A stretch of DNA of 64,000 nt from Gammaproteobacteria bacterium (GTDB lineage: Bacteria; Pseudomonadota; Gammaproteobacteria; Xanthomonadales; SZUA-36). Position numbers and translations under genes: made by a program. Below, in pieces: positions 29,734 to 40,485 of this stretch. The stretch covers positions 1 through 64,000 of the forward strand of contig JAJFLA010000032.1 of assembly GCA_021772935.1 (NCBI GenBank), read 5' to 3'. The notes under the pieces are model-generated. The model saw nothing but the letters and a program-made list of their open reading frames with translations, ran no database searches and had not been told where the DNA came from. Position 1 is the stretch's first letter; each line of letters opens with the position of its first letter.

Positions 29734-29789
29734 ATATATGAGCTGACTCGTTGCGGCTCTCTCAGTGCTCATGTAGGGTGGTTTAAGTG

Positions 29790-31940
29790 ATGAATAAGTT
29801 TCCGAATAAAACACTTGAAGACTGGCACCTGCTTGCAAATAAAGAGTGCAAGGGCGGTTCGGCCGATGCGTTGATTTGGGACACCCCCGAGGGTATAAAG
29901 GTTAAACCTTTATACACTGCCGAGGATCTCAAAAACCTGGACCATCTGGATTCGCTACCCGGTATGGCGCCTTTTGTCCGCGGACCCAAAGCAACCATGT
30001 ATGCGGGTCGCCCCTGGACGGTACGTCAATACGCCGGGTTTTCCACCGCTGAGGAATCCAACGCCTTTTACCGCAAGAACCTGGAGGCGGGACAGACTGG
30101 CCTCTCGGTGGCCTTCGATCTGGCCACCCATCGTGGCTATGATTCGGATCACGAGCGTGTGATGGGTGATGTGGGCAAGGCGGGTGTGGCAATCGATAGT
30201 GTCGCCGACATGAAAATCCTGTTCGACGGTATCCCGCTGGATAAAATGTCGGTATCAATGACCATGAATGGTGCCGTACTGCCGGTTATGGCCATGTTCA
30301 TCATAGCTGCCGAAGAGCAGGGCGTGCCGCCGGAGAAACTGGCCGGGACCCTGCAAAACGATATTTTGAAAGAGTTCATGGTTCGCAATACCTATATTTA
30401 TCCACCTGCACCATCCATGCGGATCGTGTCCGATATTATCGCCTACACCTCTGCCAGAATGCCCAGATACAATTCCATTTCGGTCTCGGGTTATCACATG
30501 CAGGAAGCCGGAGCCACTTGTGCGCAGGAATTGGCGTACACCATTGCCGACGGTATCGAGTATGTACGCACTGCAATCGCCAGCGGCCTTGATGTGGATA
30601 CCTTCGCGCCGCGAATGTCGTTCTTTTTTGGTATTGGCATGAATTTTTTTATGGAGGTGGCCAAGCTGCGGGCAGCACGCTTGCTCTGGTCCACGCTCAT
30701 GAGGGAGAAATTCGCACCGAAAGATAACCGTTCGCTGATGTTGCGGACCCATTGCCAGACTTCCGGTGTCAGCCTTACCGCCAAAGATCCGTACAACAAT
30801 ATCATGCGTACCACCATAGAGGCGATGGCGGCTACCCTTGGCGGAACTCAGTCGCTGCATACCAATTCCTTCGATGAGGCACTGGCCCTGCCCACCGAGT
30901 TTTCTGCCCGCATTGCCCGAAATACCCAATTGGTGCTCCAGGAGGAAACTGGAATTACCCAGGTTGTGGATCCGCTCGCAGGTTCTTACTATGTGGAAAG
31001 CTTGACCAATGAACTGGTTATCGAAGCGCGCAAGTTGATTGATGAAGTTGAGGGTATGGGTGGAATGACCCGGGCAGTGGAATCCGGTATGCCCAAGATG
31101 CGGATCGAGGAGGCTTCGGCACTGCAGCAGGCACGTATCGACCGTGGCGAAGAGATCATCGTCGGGGTCAACAAATACCAACTGGCGGAAGAACCGCCTA
31201 TCGATATTCTGGATATCAACAACACGGCCGTACGAGAGGCCCAGATCCGACGACTCAAGAAAGTACGTGAAAATCGAAGCGAGTCGATCTGTAGCAATGC
31301 TCTGCAAGTGTTAACCCGGGCTGCGGAAGAAGGCTCAGGTAATTTGCTGGCACTGGCTGTCGATGCAGCACGTGCACGTGCTACCGTCGGTGAAATTTCA
31401 GGTGCTTTGGAGCGGGTTTACAGTCGTCACCGGGCTGTGACACGCGCTATTGCCGGCGTATACAGGACTGCATACGAAGGTGACGGAGGTTTCACCGGCA
31501 TTGTGCAGGAAGTGGAAAAGTTTGCCCAAACCGAAGGGCGTAGGCCACGTATGCTGGTTTGTAAGCTCGGTCAGGACGGGCATGATCGGGGCGCCAAGGT
31601 GATTGCCACGGCTTTCGCCGATATGGGCTTCGATGTTGATATTGGACCATTGTTTCAAACTCCGGAGGAGGCGGTGCAAGAGGCCATCGAGAACGATGTC
31701 CATATCATCGGCATATCTTCACAGGCTGCAGGACACAAAACACTGGTTCCACAGGTTATTGAAGGTCTGAGACAGCAGGGTGCCGATGACATCATCGTTA
31801 TCTGTGGTGGTGTTATTCCTCCACAGGATTACGAAGAAATGCTGGGTTTTGGTGTTTCGGCCATTTTTGGGCCAGGCACCAATATTCTACTTGCGGCCCA
31901 TGAAGTTCTCGGAATAATCCAGGGTCGAGGGCAGGATTAA
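29790..31940 (+). CDS. scpA: Methylmalonyl-CoA mutase
   Basis: 716 residues from ATG 29790, behind AGGGTGG. It converts (R)-methylmalonyl-CoA to succinyl-CoA with adenosylcobalamin. The catalytic barrel fills about residues 1-560, with the segments [46 protein letters not shown] and [17 protein letters not shown]. The C-terminal B12 domain carries [13 protein letters not shown], containing the DxHxxG cobalt ligand. Both domains are on one chain, as in the E. coli and human enzymes. First gene of the propionyl-CoA module. Confidence 0.96.
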   Translation: MNKFPNKTLEDWHLLANKECKGGSADALIWDTPEGIKVKPLYTAEDLKNLDHLDSLPGMAPFVRGPKATMYAGRPWTVRQYAGFSTAEESNAFYRKNLEAGQTGLSVAFDLATHRGYDSDHERVMGDVGKAGVAIDSVADMKILFDGIPLDKMSVSMTMNGAVLPVMAMFIIAAEEQGVPPEKLAGTLQNDILKEFMVRNTYIYPPAPSMRIVSDIIAYTSARMPRYNSISVSGYHMQEAGATCAQELAYTIADGIEYVRTAIASGLDVDTFAPRMSFFFGIGMNFFMEVAKLRAARLLWSTLMREKFAPKDNRSLMLRTHCQTSGVSLTAKDPYNNIMRTTIEAMAATLGGTQSLHTNSFDEALALPTEFSARIARNTQLVLQEETGITQVVDPLAGSYYVESLTNELVIEARKLIDEVEGMGGMTRAVESGMPKMRIEEASALQQARIDRGEEIIVGVNKYQLAEEPPIDILDINNTAVREAQIRRLKKVRENRSESICSNALQVLTRAAEEGSGNLLALAVDAARARATVGEISGALERVYSRHRAVTRAIAGVYRTAYEGDGGFTGIVQEVEKFAQTEGRRPRMLVCKLGQDGHDRGAKVIATAFADMGFDVDIGPLFQTPEEAVQEAIENDVHIIGISSQAAGHKTLVPQVIEGLRQQGADDIIVICGGVIPPQDYEEMLGFGVSAIFGPGTNILLAAHEVLGIIQGRGQD

Positions 31941-31996
31941 TGTAGAGCGTGAATTTGATCAGCGTGCAGATACCGTGGCGCGATGGGGGTTTATAT

Positions 31997-33529
31997 ATGC
32001 AACAGATTATTGAGCAGTTAGAAGAGAAACGTAAGGCCGCTATCCTTGGTGGTGGTCAGCATCGGATTGATATCCAGCATGGTCGTGGCAAACTCACTGC
32101 CCGCGAACGTATCGACCTACTGCTGGACGAAGGCAGTTTCGAAGAATGGGATGCGTTTGTCGAGCACCGCTGCACCGATTTCGGCATGGCAGATAAGAAG
32201 ATACCTGGTGATGGTGTAGTTACGGGGTATGGCACCGTCAACGGCCGGGTTGTGTTTGTATTTAGCCAGGATTTTACAGTGTTTGGTGGTTCTCTGTCCG
32301 AGGCGCATGCGGAAAAAATTTGCAAGGTCATGAATCAGGCTATGAAGGTGGGTGCCCCCATCATCGGCCTCAACGACTCGGGCGGTGCCCGCATTCAGGA
32401 AGGCGTAGCTTCCCTGGGTGGTTACGCTGACGTATTTCAGCTCAATGTGCTGGCCTCTGGTGTGGTGCCGCAAATCTCGGTCATTATGGGTCCGTGTGCT
32501 GGCGGTGCGGTCTACTCTCCTGCTATGACGGATTTTATCTTTATGGTTAAAGATAGTTCCTACATGTTTGTCACGGGTCCCGATGTGGTCAAAACCGTGA
32601 CCCACGAAGAGGTAACAGCGGAAGAACTGGGCGGGGCCATGACTCATTCAACCGTCTCGGGCGTCTGCGATCGTGCCTACGAAAATGATGTGGAGACCTT
32701 GTTGATGGTGCGGCGATTCATCAACTACCTGCCGGCCAACAATCGCGAGAAACCCCCGTACCGGCCAACACCTGACCGTGCCAACCGCATGGAAATGTCG
32801 CTAGACACGCTGATTCCTGATAACCCCAACATGCCTTACGATATGAAGGAATTGATCTATAAGGTGGCGGATGACAATGAATTTTGGGAGTTGCAGCCCG
32901 AGCATGCGCAGAACATCATTATTGGTTTCGCCCGCATGGATGGTTATTCAGTAGGCGTTGTGGCTAACCAACCCAAGGTGCTGGCGGGATGTCTGGACAT
33001 CAAATCATCCATAAAGGCCGGACGTTTTGTGCGTTTCTGCGATGCTTTCAACATTCCTATACTCACATTTGTTGACGTACCGGGCTTCATGCCGGGAACG
33101 GCGCAGGAGTATGGTGGCATCATCAAGCACGGCGCCAAGTTGTTATTTGCCTATGCCGAAGCCACGGTTCCCAAAATTACCGTCATCACCCGTAAGGCCT
33201 ATGGCGGCGCCTATGATGTGATGAGTTCCAAGCATTTGCGCGGTGACGTCAACCTGGCCTGGCCCAGTGCTGAAATCGCAGTAATGGGACCCAAGGGTGC
33301 GGTAGAGATCATTTTCCGCAGCGACATTGGTGATGAGGTGAAAATTGCAGATCGTACCGAGCAGTATCGACTCAAATTTGCAAACCCATTTATTGCTGGC
33401 AGCCGTGGTTATATTGATGACGTCATTGCTCCCCACGCGACCCGCAAGCGTGTGTGTCGTTCATTGGCCATGTTACGGGAAAAACAGCTCGACAATCCGT
33501 GGCGTAAGCACGACAACATTCCCCTATAA
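31997..33529 (+). CDS. pccB: Propionyl-CoA carboxylase beta (carboxyltransferase) subunit
   Basis: 510 residues from ATG 31997 behind GGGGG at 31985-31989; an upstream in-frame GTG at 31949 is rejected on length. It transfers CO2 from carboxybiotin to propionyl-CoA. Typical blocks are [36 protein letters not shown], the oxyanion stretch [16 protein letters not shown], and [20 protein letters not shown]. Context with the mutase supports propionyl- over acetyl-CoA as substrate; specificity is inferred. Confidence 0.93.
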   Translation: MQQIIEQLEEKRKAAILGGGQHRIDIQHGRGKLTARERIDLLLDEGSFEEWDAFVEHRCTDFGMADKKIPGDGVVTGYGTVNGRVVFVFSQDFTVFGGSLSEAHAEKICKVMNQAMKVGAPIIGLNDSGGARIQEGVASLGGYADVFQLNVLASGVVPQISVIMGPCAGGAVYSPAMTDFIFMVKDSSYMFVTGPDVVKTVTHEEVTAEELGGAMTHSTVSGVCDRAYENDVETLLMVRRFINYLPANNREKPPYRPTPDRANRMEMSLDTLIPDNPNMPYDMKELIYKVADDNEFWELQPEHAQNIIIGFARMDGYSVGVVANQPKVLAGCLDIKSSIKAGRFVRFCDAFNIPILTFVDVPGFMPGTAQEYGGIIKHGAKLLFAYAEATVPKITVITRKAYGGAYDVMSSKHLRGDVNLAWPSAEIAVMGPKGAVEIIFRSDIGDEVKIADRTEQYRLKFANPFIAGSRGYIDDVIAPHATRKRVCRSLAMLREKQLDNPWRKHDNIPL

Positions 33530-33554
33530 ATGACAACAACCGGAGGCGTTACAC

Positions 33555-35540
33555 GTGTTTGATAAAATCCTGATTGCAAATCGTGGCGAGATCGCGTGTC
33601 GGGTTATCAAGTCTGCACACAGTATGGGCATTAAAACCGTTGCTGTTTATTCCGATGTTGATCGCAATGCGTTACATGTGCAAATGGCAGATGAGGCGGT
33701 CCGCATTGGGCCCGCGCCTTCGGCACAAAGTTACCTGTTAAAGGATAAGATTCTCCAGGCTTGCCTTGATACGGGTGCCCAGGCGGTACATCCGGGCTAT
33801 GGGTTTCTCTCCGAAAATTCTGATTTTTGTGAGTTGTTGGCGAAAGCGGGCATCGCTTTTATCGGTCCCTTGACCCCTGCCATCAGAGCCATGGGTGACA
33901 AGATTACTTCGAAAAAACTTGCCGATAAGGCAGGGGTTAACACCATCCCCGGGTTTTCCGATGTACTTCGAGATAGTGAACATGCAGTAGAAATCGCCAA
34001 GCAACTTGGCTACCCGGTGATGCTTAAGGCGACTGCCGGTGGTGGCGGCAAAGGCATGCGTGTTGCACGTAATGATGCAGAGTGCAGGGATGGTTTCGAA
34101 CGGGCCGCTAACGAAGCACGTTCCAGCTTTGGTGACGATCGTATGTTTGTCGAAAAATTCATCGAAGAGCCTCGTCACATTGAAATCCAAATCATTGCTG
34201 ACAGCCATGGCAATGTGGTCTATCTGAATGAGCGTGAATGTTCTCTGCAGCGTCGTCACCAAAAGGTGATTGAAGAAGCGCCGTCACCGTTTCTCGACGA
34301 AGTTACCCGCAAACAGATGGGTGAACAGGCGGTGGCTCTGGCCAAAGCGGTGGAATACCAGTCTGCCGGCACGGTGGAGTTTATCGTTGATAGCCAGAGT
34401 AATTTCTATTTTCTGGAAATGAACACCCGCTTGCAAGTGGAACATCCGGTTACCGAGTTGATCACTGGCGTTGACCTGGTCGAGCTCATGATTCGTGTTG
34501 CTGACGGAGAAGAGTTGCCCATCACTCAGGAGCAAGTCGTGATCAACGGCTGGGCAATTGAATCCCGGGTCTATGCCGAGGATCCATCTCGTAATTTTCT
34601 GCCCTCCATTGGCCGTTTAGTGTACTACCGTCCACCCCAGGATGATGATCACGTACGTGTCGACACCGGTGTTTTTGAAGGCGGTGAAGTATCCATGTAT
34701 TACGATCCAATGATCGCGAAGCTCATCACCTGGGGCAGCAACCGCGAAGAAGCTACTACGCATATGCGTGCGGCTTTGGATCGTTTCCTAATAAGTGGTG
34801 TTTCCAACAATCTTCGTTTTTTGTCCGCACTGATGATTCACCCACGGTTTATAGAAGGGAACATGAGCACCAATATGATTGGTGAAGAGTATCCAGATGG
34901 TTTTCAGGCGACGGACTTGGTTCATCAACACCCTTATGTCTTCATCTGCGTAGCGGCCTCCATGATGCGTGCTTATCGCGATCGTGCCGCTCAGACCAGC
35001 GGCCAGTTAAATGGACATGAACGATGCGTACCGAATGACTGGGTGGTGGTGATGAACAATGACTATCATCCGATCTCCGTTGTGCCCGCGAAGGGCGGCC
35101 ATGAAGTGATTTATAACGGCGATACTTATGCGGTCCGCAGTCATTGGGAGCTTGGTCAGCAAATTTTTAGCGGTACGATCAACGATGAGCAGGTATTCGT
35201 TCAAGCGAAGCGTGAGAGCCAGACCTACAGCTTATTTCACCAAGGTTCGCAAGTTGATGTGACCATCGTCACCCCACGTGTGGCTAAACTGTTGAAACAC
35301 ATGCCGATAAAAACCCCACTGGATTTGACCGGGTATCTGCTTTCACCCATGCCGGGTCTTTTGGTTTCGCTGGCTGTTAACGAAGGTGATGTTATCAATG
35401 CAGGTCAGGAGTTGGCTGTACTCGAGGCCATGAAAATGGAAAACACCCTACTTGCCGAACGTGATGGAGTAGTGGCCAAGATACATTACCAGCCGGGTGC
35501 AAACCTTGCTGTGGACGACATTATAATGGAACTAGAGTAG
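33555..35540 (+). CDS. pccA: Propionyl-CoA carboxylase alpha (biotin carboxylase/carrier) subunit
   Basis: 661 residues, GTG start with CGGAGGCG upstream. The biotin carboxylase domain (about 1-450) begins MFDKILIANRGEIACRVI and has the ATP-binding GGGGKGMRVARN and EMNTRLQVEHPVTE. A linking region about 450-585 joins it to the C-terminal biotinyl domain, where the lysine of EAMKMENTL is biotinylated. It partners PccB and lies 25 bases after it. Confidence 0.93.
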   Translation: MFDKILIANRGEIACRVIKSAHSMGIKTVAVYSDVDRNALHVQMADEAVRIGPAPSAQSYLLKDKILQACLDTGAQAVHPGYGFLSENSDFCELLAKAGIAFIGPLTPAIRAMGDKITSKKLADKAGVNTIPGFSDVLRDSEHAVEIAKQLGYPVMLKATAGGGGKGMRVARNDAECRDGFERAANEARSSFGDDRMFVEKFIEEPRHIEIQIIADSHGNVVYLNERECSLQRRHQKVIEEAPSPFLDEVTRKQMGEQAVALAKAVEYQSAGTVEFIVDSQSNFYFLEMNTRLQVEHPVTELITGVDLVELMIRVADGEELPITQEQVVINGWAIESRVYAEDPSRNFLPSIGRLVYYRPPQDDDHVRVDTGVFEGGEVSMYYDPMIAKLITWGSNREEATTHMRAALDRFLISGVSNNLRFLSALMIHPRFIEGNMSTNMIGEEYPDGFQATDLVHQHPYVFICVAASMMRAYRDRAAQTSGQLNGHERCVPNDWVVVMNNDYHPISVVPAKGGHEVIYNGDTYAVRSHWELGQQIFSGTINDEQVFVQAKRESQTYSLFHQGSQVDVTIVTPRVAKLLKHMPIKTPLDLTGYLLSPMPGLLVSLAVNEGDVINAGQELAVLEAMKMENTLLAERDGVVAKIHYQPGANLAVDDIIMELE

Positions 35541-35551
35541 AGGCAAAGGTC

Positions 35552-36568
35552 GTGGCGTCTTCGAAACCCAAGCCAGGATCAGTGCAGGAAAGCGAGGTAC
35601 TTGCCAGCTGTGTACTCGAGGGTAATCGGCGCGCGCTGGCACAAGCCATCACCCTGGTCGAGTCCACCCGAAGTGATCACCGCGCTGCCGCAAGTGATCT
35701 GCTCCAGCGATTGATGCCGTACGCTGGTAATTCAATCCGGTTAGGCATCTCGGGTGTGCCCGGGGTCGGCAAATCAACTTTTGTCGAAGCCTTGGGTAAT
35801 CACGTAATTGACGCCGGTCACCGGGTAGCCGTACTCACTGTAGATCCTTCATCGGCCATCAGCGGTGGCTCCATTCTGGGTGACAAAACCCGGATGGAAT
35901 TGCTTTCACGGCGCCCCGAGGCTTACATCCGACCGTCGCCTGCCGGTAAAACCCTTGGTGGTGTCACCCGGCGCAGCCGTGAGGCCTTGATTCTGTGTGA
36001 AGCAGCCGGCTTTGATGTTGTCATCGTTGAGACAGTCGGTGTCGGGCAGTCTGAAACCAAGGTAGCGGATATGACCGATATGTTTGTGTTGCTGCTGTTG
36101 CCCGGTGGTGGTGATGAACTCCAGGGTATAAAACGCGGGATCATGGAGTTGGCAGATCTGGTGCTCATCAACAAGGCTGATGACGAACTAGAGGTTCTTG
36201 CTGAACGTTCAGCATCGGAGTATCGCAATGCGCTGCGCCTGCTCCAGCCGCGTTCGGTGGACTGGAAGGTCAAGGTTCGGACCTGTTCCGCACGGGATGG
36301 TAAAGGGGTCACTGAGGCTTGGCAGCTTGCATTGCAGCACCGCGATGCTCTTGAATCCAGTGGTGAGTTAACACTACGCCGTGCCACCCAGGCGCGAGAT
36401 TGGATGTGGTCTGAAGTGAGTGATAGTCTAATCGCAGAGTTGCAAAGTGATATGGAGGTGCGCAGGCAAACTCCCATACTGGAGGCGGCCGCCAGCGACG
36501 GCAGAATTCCACCGACCGTCGCTGCCAGGCAACTGTTGGATATCTTTCTCAAACGCCAAAATAATTGA
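35552..36568 (+). CDS. meaB: Methylmalonyl-CoA mutase-associated GTPase MeaB
   Basis: 338 residues, GTG start with AGAGGCAAAGG upstream. MeaB is a G3E-family GTPase that gates cofactor loading and protects or repairs the mutase. Motifs are [18 protein letters not shown] (Walker A), [29 protein letters not shown] and NKAD. The gene follows pccA by 11 bases, in one apparent operon with its client mutase. Confidence 0.95.
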   Translation: MASSKPKPGSVQESEVLASCVLEGNRRALAQAITLVESTRSDHRAAASDLLQRLMPYAGNSIRLGISGVPGVGKSTFVEALGNHVIDAGHRVAVLTVDPSSAISGGSILGDKTRMELLSRRPEAYIRPSPAGKTLGGVTRRSREALILCEAAGFDVVIVETVGVGQSETKVADMTDMFVLLLLPGGGDELQGIKRGIMELADLVLINKADDELEVLAERSASEYRNALRLLQPRSVDWKVKVRTCSARDGKGVTEAWQLALQHRDALESSGELTLRRATQARDWMWSEVSDSLIAELQSDMEVRRQTPILEAAASDGRIPPTVAARQLLDIFLKRQNN

Positions 36569-36596
36569 GGTTGAAAAATCAGACCTGGAGGTATCG

Positions 36597-37070
36597 ATGA
36601 GCGACCGGCCTTTCAAAGTGCTTGGTATACAGCAGATTGCAGTGAGTGGTCTTGACAAGAGCCTGTTGCGCAACTTGTGGGTGGACACCCTCGGTCTAAA
36701 GCCGAGTGGTCATTACCAGAGTGTGTCAGAAAATGTTGACGAAGATATTGCCGTCGTTGGTAGCGGTCCTGTCAAGGTAGAGGTGGATCTGATGCAACCG
36801 CTGGACCCGGATAAAAAACCCAGCGTGCAAAATCCACCGCTCAATCACGTGGGGCTGTGGATTGATAAGCTTCCGGCGGCGGTGGTTTGGTTACAGGCGC
36901 GTGGAGTGCGTTTCGCGCCCGGTGGTATCCGAAAGGGAGCATCCGGCCATGACATCTGTTTTATCCACCCAAAAGCTAACGAAGAGTTCCCCATTGGTGG
37001 AGAAGGTGTACTGATTGAACTGGTACAGGCGCCGTTGGAAGTCACTGAGTTCTTTCAGCAATTGACCTAG
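36597..37070 (+). CDS. VOC-family protein, probable methylmalonyl-CoA epimerase
   Basis: 157 residues from ATG 36597 behind CTGGAGGT. The vicinal oxygen chelate fold is seen as two half-repeats, [20 protein letters not shown] and [19 protein letters not shown], ending in EGVLIELVQ with the metal-ligand Glu. The place where epimerases usually carry the first metal-binding His holds Gln (residue 12 or 13). Position after meaB supports epimerisation of methylmalonyl-CoA. Another VOC activity cannot be excluded. Confidence 0.75.
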   Translation: MSDRPFKVLGIQQIAVSGLDKSLLRNLWVDTLGLKPSGHYQSVSENVDEDIAVVGSGPVKVEVDLMQPLDPDKKPSVQNPPLNHVGLWIDKLPAAVVWLQARGVRFAPGGIRKGASGHDICFIHPKANEEFPIGGEGVLIELVQAPLEVTEFFQQLT

Positions 37071-37158
37071 GTCAGGTTTAGCTCTAAGCAACGGTGTCTC
37101 GATCCTTGATTTAGTCCTACCGGTATGGATTTCAGGTACAATAATACTGATCAATCGA

Positions 37159-37198
37159 GGTGTCGTTAGCCAGTCTTTTTGATGGGTTGGGCGACACC
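37159..37198 (+). promoter_or_regulatory. Hairpin in the mdh leader
   Basis: GGTGTCG (37159-37165) pairs exactly with CGACACC (37192-37198). Inside it AGCC can pair with GGTT, so a two-part stem is possible. It ends about 14 bases before the GAGGAG site of mdh, and no T-run follows. It may influence mdh translation or mRNA stability. Predicted by pairing only. Confidence 0.4.
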
Positions 37199-37223
37199 CA
37201 AAATCATCTTCGAGGAGCGTTCG

Positions 37224-38204
37224 ATGAAACAAGCTGTGCGAGTAGCAATCACCGGTGCGGCCGGTCAGATCGGTTATCAATTGTGCTTCAGAATAGCAGC
37301 TGGTGACATGCTAGGAAAAGATCAGCCTGTCATCCTGCAGTTATTGGAAATAACACCAGCGTTGGGTGCCCTGGAAGGCGTAGTGATGGAGTTAAAAGAC
37401 GCTGCCTTCCCCTTGTTACACGATGTCGTGTTCAGCGATGATGCAAATGTTGCATTTAAAGACACCGACTATGCACTGCTGGTAGGTGCCAGGCCACGCG
37501 GCCCGGGTATGGAACGCGCTGACCTGTTGACGGCGAATGGGCAAATATTCGGACCACAAGGCGCGGCGATGAATGCTCATTCCAATCGTGATATTAAAGT
37601 TTTGGTTGTCGGTAACCCGGCGAATACCAATGCTCTAATTGCCCAGTCCAGCGCGCCGGATCTGAACCCGCGTAATTTTACAGCCATGACCCGTCTGGAC
37701 CATAACCGTGCGATGGCCCAACTGGCCGAGAAAACCGGCGTTCATCACAGTCTGGTCCACAAAATGGTAATTTGGGGTAATCATTCTTCAACCCAATACC
37801 CAGATATCAGCTTTGCGGATGTGAATGGACCAAAAGCAACCGATCTGACCGCGCAGGAGTGGTACCGCGAGGTATTTATCCCGACAGTCCAACAGCGGGG
37901 TGCAGCGATCATCAAGGCACGTGGCGCCTCCAGTGCCGCCTCTGCTGCAGCGGCGGCGATCGACCATATGCGTAGCTGGGCTTTGGGTACGACTGAAGGT
38001 GATTGGGTTTCAATGGCCGTTCCATCTGATGGCAGTTATGGGATTGATGCTGGTATCATTTATTCTTTCCCCTGTGTTTGTCGTGATGGTGACTACCAGA
38101 TCGTACAGGGGCTGGAAATCGATGACTTCAGTCGAGAACGCATGAAAGCCTCTGAAGCTGAATTACGTGAAGAGAGAACAGCAGTAGAACATTTGTTGGC
38201 TTGA
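37224..38204 (+). CDS. mdh: Malate dehydrogenase
   Basis: 326 residues from ATG 37224 behind GAGGAG. It oxidises malate to oxaloacetate with NAD+. Motifs are [14 protein letters not shown] (dinucleotide binding), [14 protein letters not shown] (substrate Arg loop), [19 protein letters not shown] and the catalytic His in [11 protein letters not shown]. It belongs to the longer cytosolic-type group found in many Proteobacteria and Actinobacteria, not the E. coli 312-residue type. It follows the propionyl-CoA module, and their products meet in the TCA cycle. Confidence 0.95.
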   Translation: MKQAVRVAITGAAGQIGYQLCFRIAAGDMLGKDQPVILQLLEITPALGALEGVVMELKDAAFPLLHDVVFSDDANVAFKDTDYALLVGARPRGPGMERADLLTANGQIFGPQGAAMNAHSNRDIKVLVVGNPANTNALIAQSSAPDLNPRNFTAMTRLDHNRAMAQLAEKTGVHHSLVHKMVIWGNHSSTQYPDISFADVNGPKATDLTAQEWYREVFIPTVQQRGAAIIKARGASSAASAAAAAIDHMRSWALGTTEGDWVSMAVPSDGSYGIDAGIIYSFPCVCRDGDYQIVQGLEIDDFSRERMKASEAELREERTAVEHLLA

Positions 38205-38273
38205 CAATAGGCTGGTTGACAGTTGGAACTGAGCTATTTATTGCTGCGGTCTGAATGACGGAACTTTTACCTC

Positions 38274-38298
38274 GCAGTGGCTGGAGATCAGCCGCTGC
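38274..38298. other. Hairpin between the mdh and rho 3' ends
   Basis: GCAGTGGCTG (38274-38283) and CAGCCGCTGC (38289-38298) make a 10-bp stem with one G-U pair and a 5-base loop. No T-run flanks it on either strand. It may stabilise the mdh mRNA end after rho-dependent termination. The remaining 160-base region has no gene. Confidence 0.45.
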
Positions 38299-38349
38299 AG
38301 GTAGTTGGAGCCGTCAATGCCTTTATCGTTGGTATGTCGGCAGTTCTTT

Positions 38350-38370
38350 TATATAGGACACTAGACTAGC
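38350..38370. repeat. 21-bp dispersed repeat, copy 1 (rho 3' end)
   Basis: TATATAGGACACTAGACTAG then C. It matches the copy at 59383-59403 in 20 of 21 positions. This copy overlaps the rho stop codon (38366-38368). Both copies lie at the 3' ends of minus-strand genes facing a plus-strand gene. Confidence 0.8.
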
Positions 38371-39622
38371 GTTTCATGAAATTGAAAAACTCTTCGTTAC
38401 TCTTGGTGGCTTTCAATTTGTCCAACATGAATTCGATGGCCTGAATTTCATCCATGGGGTGCAGTAGTTTGCGTAGAATCCAGACTTTTTGCAGCAAACC
38501 CTGGTTAATCATCAGTTCCTCACGGCGAGTACCAGATTTATTGATATCGATAGCCGGGTAAACACGTTTTTCCGCAATTCTTCGAGCCAGGTGAATTTCC
38601 ATATTACCGGTTCCCTTAAACTCCTCGTAGATGACCTCATCCATTTTGGAACCGGTGTCCACCAAGGCTGTGGCAATAATGGTCAAAGACCCACCCTCGG
38701 TGACGTTCCGGGCTGCACCGAAGAACCGTTTCGGGCGTTGCAAAGCGTTGGCGTCTACACCACCGGTTAAAACTTTACCTGAAGAAGGTGCCACGGTGTT
38801 GTAAGCACGAGCAAGGCGTGTGATTGAATCCAGCAGAATGACTACATCGTGTTTATGTTCGACCAGCCGCTTTGCCCTTTCTATGACCATTTCCGCAACC
38901 TGTACGTGGCGGGAAGCAGGTTCATCAAAGGTACTGGAAACAACTTCTGCATCAACAGAACGTTTCATTTCAGTCACTTCCTCTGGACGTTCGTCGACCA
39001 GCAGGATGATCATTTTGCAGTCTCTATGATTGGCTCGGATACTGCTTGCGATGTTTTGTAACATGATGGTTTTACCGGCCTTCGGCGGTGATACGACCAG
39101 TCCCCTTTGGCCGAAGCCGATGGGTGAAATGAGGTCAATGATACGTGAAGTAATGTCCTCGGTACTGCCCGTGCCGCGTTCCAGGGTAGCTTGTCTTGTT
39201 GGAAATTCAGCTGTGAGGTTTTCAAACAGAATTTTGCTTTTAGCCGCATCTGGTGACTCGTAGTTGATTTCCTCAACCTTCAATAAAGCAAAATAACGTT
39301 CACTTTCTTTCGGTGGCCGGATTTTACCAGCCAGCATATCGCCAGTGCGCAGTGCGAACCGTCTAATCTGGCTCGGCGAGACATAGATATCGTCTGGGCC
39401 AGCCAGATAGGAACAATCGGCGGATCGTAAAAACCCAAAACCATCCTGCAGGATTTCCAAAACGCCAACACCATAAATGCTTTCCCCGGTTTTTGCATGG
39501 GCTTTGAGGATCGAAAATATGACATCCTGTTTACGTGACCGGGCAACGCCTTCGAGCCCCATTTCGTTGGCTATAGATTGCAGTTCCGCAATGGGTTTTT
39601 GCTTTAATTCTGATAGATTCAT
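38366..39622 (-). CDS. rho: Transcription termination factor Rho
   Basis: 418 residues, close to 419 in E. coli. Rho is a hexameric RNA helicase that terminates transcription. The N-terminal SAP-like and cold-shock RNA-binding domains ([37 protein letters not shown]) are followed by the ATPase core with PPKAGKT (P-loop), [11 protein letters not shown], and the Q/R loops. No insertion is seen between domains. It follows trxA on the same strand, as in E. coli. Confidence 0.97.
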   Translation of the reverse strand: MNLSELKQKPIAELQSIANEMGLEGVARSRKQDVIFSILKAHAKTGESIYGVGVLEILQDGFGFLRSADCSYLAGPDDIYVSPSQIRRFALRTGDMLAGKIRPPKESERYFALLKVEEINYESPDAAKSKILFENLTAEFPTRQATLERGTGSTEDITSRIIDLISPIGFGQRGLVVSPPKAGKTIMLQNIASSIRANHRDCKMIILLVDERPEEVTEMKRSVDAEVVSSTFDEPASRHVQVAEMVIERAKRLVEHKHDVVILLDSITRLARAYNTVAPSSGKVLTGGVDANALQRPKRFFGAARNVTEGGSLTIIATALVDTGSKMDEVIYEEFKGTGNMEIHLARRIAEKRVYPAIDINKSGTRREELMINQGLLQKVWILRKLLHPMDEIQAIEFMLDKLKATKSNEEFFNFMKR

Positions 39623-39926
39623 GTAGTTATGCTTTATGGTTGGCGGGCGCGTGCCCTTGGGATGGACTAAATGTTTGAGTCGATCAATATGACCAGTTTG
39701 TTGTCAGGGCTATGCAGTTTTCCACAGGATTGAACGCGTGTTGTTTTTTCACCTGGCTCCGGTTTAGGTGTACCGTTGCTGGAGTCAGAGTGAGATCGGC
39801 ATTACAGACCGGGTGGATACCCGCTTCAGATGAGGCAAAATTATCATGTTCGCTGTTCCGCGTCCAGCAATTAATCAAAAACTGAAAACACCCGGCTATT
39901 GTTCATGATAGCCAGGTGAATCAAAT
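39623..39926 (-). other. Gene-free leader region between trxA and rho
   Basis: 304 bases on the trxA-rho strand. The first 50 or so hold the trxA terminator; the remainder would be promoter and 5' leader for rho. E. coli rho is autoregulated by attenuation in such a leader. A 64-codon open frame on the minus strand (39684-39878) has no recognisable features and I do not call it a gene. No clear -10/-35 pair was found. Confidence 0.5.
39874..39918 (-). terminator. Rho-independent terminator of trxA
   Basis: On the minus strand CACCTGGCTAT pairs with ATAGCCGGGTG (one G-U pair) across an 8-base loop (plus-strand span 39889-39918), followed by TTTTCAGTTTTT. It starts 9 bases after the trxA stop. 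Confidence 0.85.
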
Positions 39927-40259
39927 TCAGATGTTTTCTTCCACAAATGCAGTCAACATACCTTTAGAGACGGCTCCTACCTTGGTCGCCTGCACCTGGC
40001 CATCTTTGAAAATCATCATGGTTGGTATGCCACGGATATTGTAGTTCACTGGGGTTTGGCGGTTTGAATCAATATCCATTTTCGCAACCGTCAACTTGCC
40101 TTCATATTCATCGGCCAGTTCGTGAATCAATGGTGCAATCATTTTGCACGGCCCACACCATTCTGCCCAGTAGTCGATCAGCACCGGGCCGTCGGCATTC
40201 AGGACTTTTTGTTCAAAGTCACTATCGGTGACGTGAATAATGTTTTCGCTCAATGTCAT
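39927..40259 (-). CDS. trxA: Thioredoxin 1
   Basis: 110 residues. Cytosolic thiol-disulfide reductant for ribonucleotide reductase and other enzymes. The active site [13 protein letters not shown], the buried Asp (VLIDYW) and the cis-proline in [10 protein letters not shown] are intact. Order rhlB (divergent) - trxA - rho is as in E. coli. Confidence 0.97.
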   Translation of the reverse strand: MTLSENIIHVTDSDFEQKVLNADGPVLIDYWAEWCGPCKMIAPLIHELADEYEGKLTVAKMDIDSNRQTPVNYNIRGIPTMMIFKDGQVQATKVGAVSKGMLTAFVEENI

Positions 40260-40281
40260 TCTCCAATGGTTTGCCTAATAT

Positions 40282-40309
40282 CCGTGCTGGTTTAAGGTTG
40301 TCAGCACGG
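40282..40309 (-). promoter_or_regulatory. Exact inverted repeat in the trxA leader
   Basis: CCGTGCTG (40282-40289) and CAGCACGG (40302-40309) are perfect 8-bp arms with a 12-base spacer, 23-50 bases upstream of the trxA ATG. It could be an operator or an mRNA hairpin near the ribosome binding site. Confidence 0.45.
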
Positions 40310-40485
40310 TTAAAATATCGTATTCGGATTGCTGCTGTCTGAACACTTGAAATGCGGGCAGTGCAGAAACCGGAATCTGGGACTATCAATATAATTACCT
40401 GATTGACAATTTCAAGGTAGTTGTGCTGAATTTCAAGTCTATCTGCAAAATATAAATGCGCCCGCCTGGAAATGTGATCCAATTA

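Noticed and set aside
30255-31307. 350-codon open frame antisense to the methylmalonyl-CoA mutase gene
   Set aside because: It is a mirror of a strongly conserved mutase reading frame; His- and Gly-rich composition is typical of antisense frames.
39684-39878. 64-codon open frame on the minus strand between trxA and rho
   Set aside because: No recognisable motif or clear ribosome binding site, and the region is better explained as terminator plus rho leader.
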